The notes beneath the pieces are model-generated. The model searched no databases. It worked only from the letters and a program-made list of their open reading frames with translations, and had not been told where the DNA came from. The translations under genes were made by a program, and so were the position numbers. DNA of 49,977 nucleotides from Tabrizicola sp. (GTDB lineage: Bacteria > Pseudomonadota > Alphaproteobacteria > Rhodobacterales > Rhodobacteraceae), in contig NZ_JAEULP010000039.1 in NCBI RefSeq assembly GCF_016792905.1, positions 1 to 49,977 on the forward strand. The letters are read 5' to 3'. Position 1 is the first letter of the stretch. Every line of letters starts with the position of its first letter. This document shows positions 15,905 through 24,761 of the stretch, in pieces.

Positions 15905-16392
15905 AAGCCTGGGCAGCCGCAGGCCTTGCCGGGCTGATCGCATTTCCTGCCCACGCCGGGACGCTGGAGGGGCGGCTGGTGACGTTCACGGTCGAGACCT
16001 GGGATGATCGCGAGGCCCCGCTTCTGGTCGCGCGGGGGCGGACGGTGACGGTGGGGCAGGGCACCGAGTTCGGGTTGGACCGGGAAGGGTTCACCGGCGG
16101 CCTCGACGTGGTGCCCGTGGATGTCGAAATCGGACCGACGCGGATCGAGCTGAGCTATCCGAAGGGGATCGGGCGGTTCTACGAGGCGAAGTTCAACGGC
16201 TATGTCCTGCGGTTCGAGACGGACTGCGCGCTGTTCGAGCATGTTGCCGTCGATCCCGCGGAGACGACGATGAAAGTGACCGAGGTCTGGGCCGAGACGG
16301 GCGCGCTTTATGTCAACGTCTCGGGGCTGGGCTACGGGCCGCAGGCGAAGCTGGCGCTGGATCTGGAGGTCGCCGACTGCCCGCTGAGCTGA
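15901..16392 (+). CDS. Small exported protein coupled to accA (TTG start)
   Basis: A 163-aa protein of unknown function. The frame gives a sharp signal peptide directly at TTG 15901-15903 ([18 protein letters not shown], cut near residue 19). A beta-rich body with two cysteines (109, 160) follows. The TTG overlaps the accA stop as TTGA, with AAAGGG about 11 nt upstream inside accA. The frame is open far upstream, but that part is a shadow of accA. Translational coupling to accA would tie its amount to AccA. I see no known domain. Confidence 0.72.
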   Translation: MKAWAAAGLAGLIAFPAHAGTLEGRLVTFTVETWDDREAPLLVARGRTVTVGQGTEFGLDREGFTGGLDVVPVDVEIGPTRIELSYPKGIGRFYEAKFNGYVLRFETDCALFEHVAVDPAETTMKVTEVWAETGALYVNVSGLGYGPQAKLALDLEVADCPLS

Positions 16393-16393
16393 C

Positions 16394-16460
16394 CTGTCCA
16401 CGGTGGACAGAATTTTGCGGCAAATGAAATCAATGGGTTGGCCGCGGACGTTCAGGATTT
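16394..16460. repeat. Dispersed palindromic repeat, copy 2
   Basis: Begins 2 nt after the stop codon of the exported protein with CTGTCCAC-G-GTGGACAG (16394-16410). It continues with TGAAATCAA, GGTTGG, CGCGGACGTT and AGGATTT, aligning with copy 1 at 4863-4930. The rest of the gap up to 16560 holds no gene. Confidence 0.75.
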
Positions 16461-16560
16461 GGAAAGGTTTGACCGGGCCCTGAAACGACGCCTCCTCGTG
16501 CGCCTTCGGCTTCTTGTCGGAAGGGGGCCATGGCGAGGAGGGACGAAGTTGCCGACGGGC

Positions 16561-17166
16561 CTACCACATCGTCTGCGCGGCCCGGCCCGGCCAGTCGGCG
16601 TCATAGGCCCGGCCGTCGATCCCGCCCTCGGTGATCTCGCGCAGCATGTCGCCCACCGTGGGCAGGCCCGCCGACTGGTCGCCCGAAGTCCACAGCGCGG
16701 AGCGGATCAGGGCGCGGGCACATTGCGAGTAGACCTCGGCGATGCGGATCACGATGACGGTCCGGGGCTGTTTTCCCGCGCGGTCGAAGCGGGCGCGGAG
16801 GTCAGGGTCGGCAGTCAGCCTGGCGGTCCCGTTGACCCGCAGGGCATTCAACGCGCCGGGGATCAGGAACATCAGGCTGACCCGCCCGTCGCGGACGATG
16901 TTGCGCAGGCTGTCGATACGGTTGTTGCCGAGCCAGTCGGGCAGTGCCAGCGTCTGCGGATCGAGTACCGCGACCACCGGCCCCTCGTCGCCGCGTGGCG
17001 AGCCATCGGTGCCCTCGGGGCCCACGGTGGTCAGGACGCAGAAGCGTGCCCGGTCGATCCAGTCGCGGTAGGCGGGGATGAGATGCGGCGTGACCTTGAC
17101 GGTCGAGGCTTCGGCGGGTTGGCCGTAGTGGCGGTGAAGGTCGTCCAGAGTGGTGATCCAGTTCAT
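16561..17166 (-). CDS. PPOX-type FMN-binding flavoprotein (pyridoxamine 5'-phosphate oxidase-like)
   Basis: A 201-aa split-barrel flavoprotein resembling the MSMEG_1061 group of pyridoxamine-phosphate-oxidase-like proteins. Marks are RARFCVLTTVGPEGTDGSPRGD in the N-terminal third, the WLGNNRIDSLRNIVRD segment and LMFLIPG. Members bind FMN or F420, and their substrates are mostly unknown. The C-terminal ALIRSALW pattern is typical. It is the last gene of the ftsE operon, 23 nt after the TfoX-like gene. A direct link to cell division is not implied. Confidence 0.8.
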   Translation of the reverse strand: MNWITTLDDLHRHYGQPAEASTVKVTPHLIPAYRDWIDRARFCVLTTVGPEGTDGSPRGDEGPVVAVLDPQTLALPDWLGNNRIDSLRNIVRDGRVSLMFLIPGALNALRVNGTARLTADPDLRARFDRAGKQPRTVIVIRIAEVYSQCARALIRSALWTSGDQSAGLPTVGDMLREITEGGIDGRAYDADWPGRAAQTMW

Positions 17167-17189
17167 GACGGTCCGCCTGTGGTTTGAGG

Positions 17190-17528
17190 TCAGGCCCCTT
17201 TCGCCTTTCGCCGGGGCGTCTTCGGTTTCGGGGCCGGAAGATCGTCGGCCACGGCCCTGAGGGCCAGGATGACCGGGTCGGGGGCATCCAGCGCGTCGGT
17301 GACAAGGAGATGCAGCTTTGCGCCGGGATAGGGATGGCCGGTCGGGCAGCCGGGAAGCGCCGCGGTGGCACCGGCAGTCGGCTTGACGAAGAGGAGATCG
17401 TCGCAGACCAGCGCCACCACCTTGCCGTCGAGGTAGAGCGCGTATTCGCCGAACATTTTCCGGGAGGTGAGCGGCAGCGGCGCCAGCGCGTCGAGGAGAT
17501 GTGCGATGGTGTCGGCCCGGGTTCCCAT
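17190..17528 (-). CDS. TfoX N-terminal domain protein
   Basis: A 112-aa protein made almost entirely of the TfoX/Sxy N-terminal domain (SRKMFGEYALYLDGKVVALVCDDLLFVKP), ending in a Lys/Arg/Pro-rich tail. The C-terminal TfoX domain is absent. In gammaproteobacteria TfoX activates competence genes with CRP; here the role is unknown. The ATG shares one base with the plsC stop (TGATG), so it is coupled to plsC. Confidence 0.85.
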   Translation of the reverse strand: MGTRADTIAHLLDALAPLPLTSRKMFGEYALYLDGKVVALVCDDLLFVKPTAGATAALPGCPTGHPYPGAKLHLLVTDALDAPDPVILALRAVADDLPAPKPKTPRRKAKGA

Positions 17529-18253
17529 CAGATCTTGAACCCTGCCTCATGCATCAGGCGGTTGGAGTTGTGCTCGACCTCTGCCTCCAGCCGGTTCATG
17601 AAATCGGGCACCGGCAGGCCGGGGGCGATGGGGGGCAGGAATTCGACCACGGCGAGTCCCGGTTTGCGCAGGATGCCGCGCTTCGGCCAGAAGACGCCGA
17701 CATTGGTGGCGACCGGGTGGCAGGGCTGGCCAAGCTGGTCGAAGAGGAGGCCGGTGCCGACCTTGTAGGGTTTCACATCGCCCGGCGCGACACGGGTGCC
17801 CTGCGGGTAGATGATGAGCTGGCCGGGCTCGGCACTGCCTGCGGCGACATCGGCCTTCATCCGCGCGATGGCCGCGCCGCGCTTGCCGCGATCGACGGGT
17901 ACGCAGCCGATGCGCAGCGCATACTGGCCGAGGAAGGGGGCATACATCAACTCGCGCTTCATGATGAACTTGCCCGCCGGAACCGCGTTGAAGATCAGGA
18001 TGATGTCGAGAAAGCTCTGATGCTTGGCGGCGATCAGCGCCTCGGTGGTCGGGGGGGTGCCGCGGACCTCGGAGTTCAGGCCGGTGAGGATGCGCAGCGA
18101 GACGATCACCCAGCGGCAGAAGGTCTTGCAGGCCACCCGGGCGCCGTGGCGGGAGAGGAGCGCCCAGGGGGCGAAGACCACGGCGATCACGGCCATGGCA
18201 AGATACATCTGGATGATGAAGACGAGCGACAGAAGCCAGCGGATCGGGGTCAT
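17528..18253 (-). CDS. plsC: 1-acyl-sn-glycerol-3-phosphate acyltransferase
   Basis: Makes phosphatidic acid from lysophosphatidic acid at the inner membrane. The 241-aa product has an N-terminal membrane anchor (about 5-31), the catalytic HQSFLD box (His78-x4-Asp83), VPVDRGKRG and a YPQGTR box, where Gln replaces the usual Glu of EGTR. This substitution is seen in some alphaproteobacterial members, so activity is still expected. It overlaps ftsX by ATGA, giving the order ftsE-ftsX-plsC. Confidence 0.88.
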   Translation of the reverse strand: MTPIRWLLSLVFIIQMYLAMAVIAVVFAPWALLSRHGARVACKTFCRWVIVSLRILTGLNSEVRGTPPTTEALIAAKHQSFLDIILIFNAVPAGKFIMKRELMYAPFLGQYALRIGCVPVDRGKRGAAIARMKADVAAGSAEPGQLIIYPQGTRVAPGDVKPYKVGTGLLFDQLGQPCHPVATNVGVFWPKRGILRKPGLAVVEFLPPIAPGLPVPDFMNRLEAEVEHNSNRLMHEAGFKI

Positions 18254-19146
18254 GTCAGCTCTCTGAGTTTCCGGAAGGCGGCACGGCGGGTGGCGAGGAA
18301 GGCCACGATAGCAGCGAGCGGGGGGAGCGCAAAGGGCCAGAGCCAGCCGAGGCCAGTGAAGCCGAGCCCGGTCAGGAAGCCGCCGGCGGCGTCGGCAGCG
18401 GGCAGGGCGGCGACGCCAATCAGCCCGGCGGTGGCACCGACGGCGGCCCCGGCGAAGCTGCGCAGGGTGAAGCGGCGCACGAACGCGCGGGCGATGTAGC
18501 TGTCCTTGGCGCCGACCAGGCGCAGGACGCGGATCACCTCGGCGTTGGTGGCAAGCGCGGCGCGGGCGGAAAGGGTGATCATCGCGGCCATGGTGGCGCC
18601 AATGAGCGCGATGGAGAGGACGCCAAGGAGACGGATGCGGGAGGCGGCCTCGACCAGCGGGCGGCGCCAGCGGGTGTGATCGTCCAGCACGGCACCGGGA
18701 GCCTCGGCGGCAAGGCGCTGGCGCAGGCCCTCGGAATCATACGGCTGTTCGGCCTCGACCACCTCGATCAGCCGGGGGATCGGCAGGGCCTCGACCGGCA
18801 GGCCGGGGCCGAACCAGGGTTCGAGGAGCGCCCGCGTCTCGGCATCGTCGAGCGCGCGGTAGCTGGCGATGCCGGGGGTGGTGGCAAGCGTGGCGAGGAT
18901 CGCGTCGGTCTGGATCTGCATCTGCCCGGTGGGGGCGGAGAGGCGGATGGTGGCGGTCTTCGCCAGCGCCTCGGACCAGCGCGTCGCCAGGCGGCCGGAG
19001 GCCAGCGAGAGGGCAAGGGCAAAGACGCAGAGGAAGGTCATTGCGCCCGCGGTGAAGGTGGTGAGCCAGGCGGTCGGACCTGAGGGGGGGACGACTTCCA
19101 GCGCGCGGGTGGCGGGGCTGGCGGGTTTGGCCTTGGGGAATTTCAC
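18250..19146 (-). CDS. ftsX: Cell division protein FtsX (permease-like)
   Basis: Membrane partner of FtsE. In other bacteria FtsEX controls peptidoglycan hydrolases at the septum. The 298-aa product has four hydrophobic segments (near 33-52, 175-195, 228-250, 262-286), a periplasmic loop of about 115 residues after the first, and the cytoplasmic ATNAEVIRVLRLVGAKDSYIAR motif. The start is GTG (19144-19146), overlapping the ftsE stop as GTGA, so translation is coupled. Length is typical. Confidence 0.9.
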   Translation of the reverse strand: MKFPKAKPASPATRALEVVPPSGPTAWLTTFTAGAMTFLCVFALALSLASGRLATRWSEALAKTATIRLSAPTGQMQIQTDAILATLATTPGIASYRALDDAETRALLEPWFGPGLPVEALPIPRLIEVVEAEQPYDSEGLRQRLAAEAPGAVLDDHTRWRRPLVEAASRIRLLGVLSIALIGATMAAMITLSARAALATNAEVIRVLRLVGAKDSYIARAFVRRFTLRSFAGAAVGATAGLIGVAALPAADAAGGFLTGLGFTGLGWLWPFALPPLAAIVAFLATRRAAFRKLRELT

Positions 19147-19814
19147 AGATCGGCCCCCGCAAGCTGCACCCGGTGCTTCGCGATGCGCAGCACGCGGGCC
19201 TGGATCTGCGCCTTGGCCTGGCGGATCAGGTTCAGGTCGTGGGTAGCGACAAGGATGGTCTTGCCCATCTTGTTCAGTTCCACGAGGAGCGTGAGGATGC
19301 GCAGCGACATTTCCCAGTCGACGTTGCCGGTGGGCTCGTCGGCGAGGATCACGTCGGGATCGACGATCACGGCGCGGGCCAGGGCGGCGCGCTGGCGTTC
19401 GCCGCCCGAAAGCTGTGGCGGCAGGGCACCGGCAAGATGTTTCAGGCCGACCCAGCCGAGGAGGTCTTCCATGTCCTGGGGGCTGCTTTCGCGGTCGGAG
19501 ACGGTGAAGGGCAGCGCCATGTTCGCGGCGATGGTCATGTGGTCGAGGAACTTGCAGTCCTGATGCACGATGCCGATGCGGCGGCGGCTGCGGGCGACAT
19601 CGTCGCGCGACAGGCTTTTCACGTCATGGTCGAACAGGGTCACGCGGCCGGAGCTGGGCTGCAACTCGGCATAGGCGAGTTTCAGGAAGGTCGACTTGCC
19701 CGCGCCGGAGGGTCCGGTGAGAAAGTGGAACGACCCTGGCGCAAGCTTCAGCGAGACATCCGACAGAAGCTCGCCCCCGCCATAGCTGTAGGCGACGTTT
19801 TCGAAGGTGATCAC
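19143..19814 (-). CDS. ftsE: Cell division ATP-binding protein FtsE
   Basis: ABC-type ATPase of the FtsEX complex. The 223-aa product has Walker A GPSGAGKS (34-41), signature LSGGERQ (135-141), Walker B VILADE (155-160) and the switch His192. The start chosen is GTG 19814, with GGGGGAAA just upstream and the standard MITFENV beginning. ATG 19847 would add 11 odd residues, and the frame is open much further, as a shadow of the divergent gene. First gene of the five-gene operon ftsE-ftsX-plsC-tfoX-PPOX. Confidence 0.93.
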   Translation of the reverse strand: MITFENVAYSYGGGELLSDVSLKLAPGSFHFLTGPSGAGKSTFLKLAYAELQPSSGRVTLFDHDVKSLSRDDVARSRRRIGIVHQDCKFLDHMTIAANMALPFTVSDRESSPQDMEDLLGWVGLKHLAGALPPQLSGGERQRAALARAVIVDPDVILADEPTGNVDWEMSLRILTLLVELNKMGKTILVATHDLNLIRQAKAQIQARVLRIAKHRVQLAGADL

Positions 19815-19925
19815 GGCTTTCCCCCGGCCCTGCGTCGGACACGTCATGCGGCACGGTGGCGCCGGTGTCACTGCGCTTTCCATCGCACAGGCCGAAACGA
19901 TTGCACAAGAGCACGCGACAAAGCC

Positions 19926-19954
19926 TTGGAACCACAGGAAATAGGGATTACAAC
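19926..19954 (+). promoter_or_regulatory. Candidate sigma-70 promoter of the zinc-ribbon gene
   Basis: TTGGAA (19926-19931) and TACAAC (19949-19954) are spaced by 17 nt, 40 nt before the ATG, in the divergent gap with ftsE. Two mismatches per box; assigned by position. Confidence 0.35.
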
Positions 19955-19994
19955 TTTGAGCGAGCAGCCGAAAAACAGGCGTTGAGGGACGAAG

Positions 19995-21140
19995 ATGCGG
20001 TTGGTTTGCCCGAACTGTGAGGCGAAATACGAGGTCCCCGAGGACGCGATCCCGGAAACCGGACGCGACGTGCAATGCGCGAATTGCGGGCATGCCTGGT
20101 ACCAGATGCGCCAGCGCGCCGCCGGGGCCGAAGCGGTCGCCGCGCCCGTGGCGCCGCCCGCGCCCCCCCCGGCCCCCGAGCCGGTGGTCGAGCCCGAGCC
20201 GGTGGTGGAGATTGAAGTGGCGGCGCCGCCTCCGGTTGTGGCCGAGGCGGAGGTGATCGTTCCGCCTGAACCCGAGCCCGTGGAAGACATGGTTGCCGAG
20301 GTGGCGGAAGCCATGCCGGAACCCGTTGCCGAAGCACCGGCAGAGGTGATCGGCGATGTGGTGGAGGAGGTTGCCGAGAGCGCCGGGCTTGCCGCGGAAA
20401 GCGTCGTGGCCGAAGCGGCTGCGCTGGCTGATCCGACGGTGGTCGAGGCTGCCGTCGCCGAGGTGGTGACGGGTGAGGTCGAGGAGCCGGTGGCCGAAGC
20501 TGCCGCCGTGCCCGTCGCCGAGACGGTTGCCGAGACGGTTGTCGCGGATGCGGAGGTCGTGGGCGACGCTGCCGAGGGGGACGACGGTGCCGAGGCGCCC
20601 GCGGTTGCGGCCACGGCGGCGGCCTATGCGGTGGACGAATCCGTCCTTGCGATCCTGCGCGAAGAGGCCGCGCGTGAGGCCCAGGCGCGGCGGGCAGAAG
20701 CGGCGAAGCCGTTGGAAACCCAGACCGACCTCGGGATCGAGGCGGCCATTCCAGCGGCGGTGAAGGCGCAGGCGGCGGCTGCTCCGGTCGCAGTCGATCT
20801 GGAGAGCGAGGACAAGCTGGCTGCCCGACGGACGCGTCTGCCGGATGTCGAGGAGATCAATTCGACCCTGCGGCCGACGGAAACCGCGCAGGACGGGACC
20901 GAGTCGGTCGAAACCGCGGCGTCGGTTGTCGAGCGGCGCAGCAGTTTCCGCAGCGGGTTCCTGATGGTGCTGACCGTGGCGATCCTTGGCTCGGCGCTGT
21001 ACGGCAGTGCCGATGCGCTGGCGCAGGCGATTCCCGCGCTGGCCGGGCCGCTGAAGGCCTTTGTCGGCTTTGTCGACAGCCTGCGCCTGCATCTGGACGG
21101 GCTGATGCAAAGCGCGACCGTGGCGATCAACGGCAACTGA
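19995..21140 (+). CDS. MJ0042-type zinc-ribbon membrane protein with long acidic region
   Basis: A 381-aa protein. The N-terminus is an MJ0042 zinc ribbon, C5-x2-C8 and C28-x2-C31. Residues about 45-225 are a low-complexity stretch built almost only of Ala, Val, Glu and Pro with repeated EPVVE, VAEA and VAET units. A single transmembrane segment lies near 317-340, then a short C-terminal tail. The ribbon should face the cytoplasm and the tail the periplasm. Its divergence from ftsEX recalls similar zinc-ribbon genes in related genomes and hints at an envelope role, which is inference. Confidence 0.82.
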   Translation: MRLVCPNCEAKYEVPEDAIPETGRDVQCANCGHAWYQMRQRAAGAEAVAAPVAPPAPPPAPEPVVEPEPVVEIEVAAPPPVVAEAEVIVPPEPEPVEDMVAEVAEAMPEPVAEAPAEVIGDVVEEVAESAGLAAESVVAEAAALADPTVVEAAVAEVVTGEVEEPVAEAAAVPVAETVAETVVADAEVVGDAAEGDDGAEAPAVAATAAAYAVDESVLAILREEAAREAQARRAEAAKPLETQTDLGIEAAIPAAVKAQAAAAPVAVDLESEDKLAARRTRLPDVEEINSTLRPTETAQDGTESVETAASVVERRSSFRSGFLMVLTVAILGSALYGSADALAQAIPALAGPLKAFVGFVDSLRLHLDGLMQSATVAINGN

Positions 21141-21152
21141 GCGGCCCAATTC

Positions 21153-21181
21153 GGCTTGCCCCTGACCGGGCAGGCCTTTAT
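21153..21181 (+). terminator. Terminator of the zinc-ribbon gene
   Basis: Stem GGCTTGCCC/GGGCAGGCC (9 bp, one G-T wobble) with a 6-nt loop, followed by TTTAT, 12 nt after the stop and just before the ilvD ribosome site. Confidence 0.6.
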
Positions 21182-21216
21182 CCCTTGCGCCAAGCCATTT
21201 CCCGCAAGGAGCCGCC

Positions 21217-22950
21217 ATGACCAACCAGCGTTTCGACAAGTCGAAGCTTCCCAGCCGCCATGTCACCGAAGGCCCGGCGCGCGCGCCGCATCGCAGCTAT
21301 TTCTACGCGATGGGGATCACCGAGGAAGAGATCCACCAGCCCTGGGTGGGCGTGGCGACCTGCTGGAACGAAGCGGCCCCCTGCAACATCGCGCTGAACC
21401 GGCAGGCGCAGATCGTGAAGCAGGGCGTGAAGAAGGGCGGCGGGACGCCTCGCGAGTTCACCACCATCACCGTGACCGACGGGATCGCGATGGGGCACGA
21501 GGGGATGCGGTCCTCGCTCGCCTCGCGCGATGCCATCGCCGACACGGTGGAACTGACGATGCGCGGGCATTGCTATGACGCGATCGTCGGGCTGGCGGGC
21601 TGCGACAAGAGCTTGCCGGGGATGATGATGGCTATGGTGCGGCTGAACGTGCCCTCGGTCTTCATCTACGGCGGGTCGATCCTGCCGGGCCGCTATCAGG
21701 GACAGGACATCACCGTGCAGGACATGTTCGAGGCGGTGGGCAAGCACCAGGCCGGGAACCTGTCGGATGCAGAGCTGGAGATCATGGAAAAGGTCGCCTG
21801 TCCGTCCTCCGGCGCCTGCGGGGCACAGTATACCGCGAACACGATGGCTTGCGTCTCGGAAGCCATCGGGTTGGCGTTGCTGAACTCCTCTAGCGCCCCC
21901 GCGCCCTATGAAAGCCGCGACCAGTATGGCGAGGCTTCGGGCGTGGCGGTGATGACCCTGATCGAGAAGAACATCCGCGCGCGGGACATCGTGACGCTGA
22001 AGGCGCTGGAGAACGCGGCGCGGGTGGTCGGCTGCACCGGCGGGTCGACCAACGCCGCGCTGCACCTGCCGGCGCTGGCGAACGAAGCCGGGATCGACTT
22101 TGATCTGTTCGACGTGGCCAAGATCATGAAGGACACGCCCTATTTCGTCGACCTGCGCCCCGGCGGCAAATACGTCGCCAAGGACCTGCACGAAGTGGGC
22201 GGCGTGGCCGTGGTGATGAAGGAACTGGCGCGCGAGGGCTTGCTGCACCTCGACTGCCTGACGGCGAGCGGCAAGACGCTGGGTGAAAGCCTTGACGAAA
22301 TCCGCGGCGAGGCGGATGGGCGGGTGATCTATCACATCAACAGCCCCATCACCAAGACCGGCGGCGTGGTCAGCCTGAAGGGCAACCTGGCGCCCGACGG
22401 GGCGATCGTGAAGGTCGCGGGGATGACCGAGGCGGAGCAGAAGTTCACCGGCCCGGCGCGGGTGTTCGAATGCGAGGAAGACGCGTTCGAAGCGGTGAAG
22501 AGCCGCGGCTACAAGGAGGGCGAGGTCATCGTCATCCGCAACGAAGGCCCGGCGGGTGGCCCGGGGATGCGCGAGATGCTGGCGACGACGGCGGCGCTGT
22601 CCGGTCAGGGCATGGGCAAGAAGGTGGCGCTGATCACCGATGGGCGCTTCTCGGGCGCGACGCGCGGCTTCTGCGTCGGTCATGTCGGGCCGGAAGCGGC
22701 GCATGGCGGACCGATTGCGCTTTTGCGGAACGGCGACGTGATCACGCTGAACGCGGTGACGGGCGAACTGTCGGTTGCGCTGTCGGACGAGGAGCTGGCG
22801 AAGCGCAAGGCCGAATGGAAGGGACCTCGCAAGACGCAATACACCAGCGGAGCGGTCCACAAGTTCGCCAGACTGGTTGGCGGCGCGCGCTGGGGGGCGG
22901 TGACGCATCCGGGCGCGAAGGCCGAAAGCCACGTCTACATGGACCAGTAA
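21217..22950 (+). CDS. ilvD: Dihydroxy-acid dehydratase
   Basis: Catalyses the third shared step of isoleucine, valine and pantothenate precursor synthesis, dehydrating 2,3-dihydroxy acids to 2-keto acids. The 577-aa protein has the iron-sulfur cysteines in [30 protein letters not shown] and the block [16 protein letters not shown], and the C-terminal [27 protein letters not shown] precedes the ATG. No leader peptide or riboswitch is visible in the 76-nt upstream gap. The next gene starts 6 nt after its stop, suggesting cotranscription. Confidence 0.96.
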   Translation: MTNQRFDKSKLPSRHVTEGPARAPHRSYFYAMGITEEEIHQPWVGVATCWNEAAPCNIALNRQAQIVKQGVKKGGGTPREFTTITVTDGIAMGHEGMRSSLASRDAIADTVELTMRGHCYDAIVGLAGCDKSLPGMMMAMVRLNVPSVFIYGGSILPGRYQGQDITVQDMFEAVGKHQAGNLSDAELEIMEKVACPSSGACGAQYTANTMACVSEAIGLALLNSSSAPAPYESRDQYGEASGVAVMTLIEKNIRARDIVTLKALENAARVVGCTGGSTNAALHLPALANEAGIDFDLFDVAKIMKDTPYFVDLRPGGKYVAKDLHEVGGVAVVMKELAREGLLHLDCLTASGKTLGESLDEIRGEADGRVIYHINSPITKTGGVVSLKGNLAPDGAIVKVAGMTEAEQKFTGPARVFECEEDAFEAVKSRGYKEGEVIVIRNEGPAGGPGMREMLATTAALSGQGMGKKVALITDGRFSGATRGFCVGHVGPEAAHGGPIALLRNGDVITLNAVTGELSVALSDEELAKRKAEWKGPRKTQYTSGAVHKFARLVGGARWGAVTHPGAKAESHVYMDQ

Positions 22951-22956
22951 GGCGTC

Positions 22957-23730
22957 ATGGCCAGCCGCATCGCCACGGTTCTGGAGGGCTGGCACCAACG
23001 CCGGACCGAGATCCGCTGGGCGCGGCTGGCAGACAACGCCCCGGGGCTGGAGAGCTACGAGCTGCGGGCGCTCCGGGCCGAGGCGCGGGGATTCCGCCGA
23101 TACCTGGACCGCACGCTGCAGGTCGCGGATGCGCGTCTGGCGGTGCCCTCGTCAGCTTCGGGCCTGCCGCAGATGCCGCTTGGGACCGACTGGTCGTGGC
23201 GGCCCGACCTGTGGCGCGGGGCAATGGCGGAGCCCGGCGCGGTTGCGCAGGGTGAGCGAACGGCGCTGGGCGAGGGGGTTGCACTTTACCACGACTGCCC
23301 GTTGGGCGAGGTCGTCGTGCGGCAGGTCCGCAACGACCGGCCCGAGGACCGTGCGCCCTATGGCCTGGCCATCGACATCTTTGGCTTCAGGGGCAGCTTC
23401 CTGTCGCTGGCGCTGAACCTGCCGGATGCAGCGGTCGAAGGTCTGAAGGCGCGGCATCTGGTGCGGACCGAGATGGTGATCGACAGCGACCGGCCGATGC
23501 GGGCCTATGTCCGGCTGAACGTCAAGCACGGCCCGAACCTTGCGCAGCCGGTCAGCAACCTGCCTGCCGAGGGCCGCGACAAGCTGGCCGAGTTCGACCT
23601 GGCCTATGCCGACCTGAACGACAAGCGGATCGAGCGGGCATGGGCAGACCTGATCCTGAACGACGCCGCGATGACGCGGATCGTGATCCGCGACGTCGTT
23701 GTCAGTCGTCGCCCGCGGGCCGAGCTGTAA
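22957..23730 (+). CDS. Conserved hypothetical protein
   Basis: A 257-aa soluble protein with no signal peptide. It has an N-terminal Arg-rich helical part and a central segment with WSWRPDLWRG and LYHDCPLGEVVVRQVRND. The beta-rich second half includes IDIFGFRGSFLSLALNLP and VRLNVKHGPN. It looks like a Rhodobacterales-restricted family that I recall only as a domain of unknown function (possibly DUF6478); this label is tentative. It lies 6 nt after ilvD and 9 nt before another hypothetical gene, so the three form an operon. Function unknown. Confidence 0.7.
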   Translation: MASRIATVLEGWHQRRTEIRWARLADNAPGLESYELRALRAEARGFRRYLDRTLQVADARLAVPSSASGLPQMPLGTDWSWRPDLWRGAMAEPGAVAQGERTALGEGVALYHDCPLGEVVVRQVRNDRPEDRAPYGLAIDIFGFRGSFLSLALNLPDAAVEGLKARHLVRTEMVIDSDRPMRAYVRLNVKHGPNLAQPVSNLPAEGRDKLAEFDLAYADLNDKRIERAWADLILNDAAMTRIVIRDVVVSRRPRAEL

Positions 23731-23739
23731 GGGGAAACG

Positions 23740-24111
23740 ATGCCTGCCACGGCGAACATGCGGATCGACCAGGGTCGGATCGCGGGCGGTGTCTGGGAGG
23801 GCATCCTGACAGGTGCCGACAGGATGCCGGTGATCGAGGTCCTGCACGAGGGCCGCGCGGTCGAGGGCGCCGAGGTCCGGCCGGTGCCAGGCAGGGCGGG
23901 CCAGTTCGCGGTGCGGGTGCCGATCCCGGCCTGGGCGCTGAACGAAGGGGTGCAGAGCTTCCTGGTGCAGGCGGGCGGGGTGACGCTGGCCCGCTTCACC
24001 CTGGTCGCCGGGCAGGCGCTGGAGGAAGACATCCGGGCCGAGCTCAACCTTCTGCGGGCCGAGCTGGACCTTTTGAAGCGCGCCTTCCAGCGGCATTGCC
24101 GGGAAAGTTGA
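23740..24111 (+). CDS. Small hypothetical protein with C-terminal coiled coil
   Basis: A 123-aa protein. Residues about 5-90 look beta-rich (IAGGVWEGILTG, VIEVLHEGRAV). Residues 92-117 have a heptad-like Leu pattern (EEDIRAELNLLRAELDLLKRA) that should form a coiled coil. No known domain seen. The start has GGGGAAACG upstream. It is the last gene after ilvD and the previous hypothetical; the coiled coil suggests a partner protein, perhaps the neighbour's product. Confidence 0.68.
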   Translation: MPATANMRIDQGRIAGGVWEGILTGADRMPVIEVLHEGRAVEGAEVRPVPGRAGQFAVRVPIPAWALNEGVQSFLVQAGGVTLARFTLVAGQALEEDIRAELNLLRAELDLLKRAFQRHCRES

Positions 24112-24131
24112 GCCGCGGCCTTCGAGGTCAT

Positions 24132-24163
24132 CCCCTCCTTGACCGGTCTTGCGCGAGGAGGGG
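24132..24163. terminator. Stem-loop between convergent genes
   Basis: CCCCTCCT (24132-24139) pairs with AGGAGGGG (24156-24163) across a 16-nt loop. It lies between the convergent hypothetical and peroxiredoxin genes. No U run on either strand, so its terminator role is uncertain. Confidence 0.4.
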
Positions 24164-24186
24164 CGACGGCATCAACGGGTTGCGGC

Positions 24187-24672
24187 CTAAAGCTGCGAGA
24201 GCAGGTATTCGCCGGCCGAAATCTCGCAGCCGCGGCCGGTTTCCGGGTTGGAGCGGGTGATGACCCCGTCCTCGGCCAGCAGCGAATAGCGCTTCGACCG
24301 CCCGAAGAACCCGCTCTGCGGCACGTCGAAGGCCAGGCCGATGGCCCTGGTGAAGGCGCCGTCGGCATCGGCCAGCATGGTGATGCCTGCCGCAGTCGCG
24401 CCCGTCGCCTCGCCCCAGGCCTTCATCACGAAGGGGTCGTTGACCGAAATGCAGATGATCTCGTCCACGCCCTTGTCGGCGAAGCCTTTCGCGGTGCGGA
24501 TGAAGCTGGGCACATGGGCGGTCGAGCAGGTGCCGGTATAGGCGCCGGGCAGGCCGAAGATCACCACTTTGCGGCCCTTCAGCGTCTCGGAGAGTTTCAC
24601 GCCCTCGACGCCGTTCTCGCCCGACCGCAACAGCGTGGCCTCGGGCAGTTTCGTGCCAACCTCGATCGTCAT
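24187..24672 (-). CDS. Peroxiredoxin (Prx5 type)
   Basis: Reduces hydrogen peroxide and organic peroxides in the cytoplasm with thiol donors. The 161-aa product has the peroxidatic Cys49 in PGAYTGTCS and the Prx5 signatures VPSFI and SVNDPFVMKAW. A second Cys near the C-terminus in GRGCEIS could resolve the disulfide. ATG 24672 gives the usual length; a longer frame from 24711 has a charged start unlike the family. Convergent with the small coiled-coil gene and divergent from the ferredoxin reductase gene. Confidence 0.9.
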   Translation of the reverse strand: MTIEVGTKLPEATLLRSGENGVEGVKLSETLKGRKVVIFGLPGAYTGTCSTAHVPSFIRTAKGFADKGVDEIICISVNDPFVMKAWGEATGATAAGITMLADADGAFTRAIGLAFDVPQSGFFGRSKRYSLLAEDGVITRSNPETGRGCEISAGEYLLSQL

Positions 24673-24761
24673 TGGTGTGATTCCCTCATCTTTGCCGCGT
24701 TGCGCCTTCACCCATATGGGTTATAGGGTCCGTCGCGGAACATGCCAGAGGGGGATGCGCG

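Noticed and set aside
21141-21216. Leader peptide or riboswitch before ilvD
   Set aside because: The gap is only 76 nt and holds the terminator of the previous gene; no Ile/Val/Leu-rich short frame.
19815-21266. Long minus-strand open frame continuing upstream of ftsE
   Set aside because: Antisense shadow of the zinc-ribbon gene; FtsE begins at GTG 19814 with a ribosome site.
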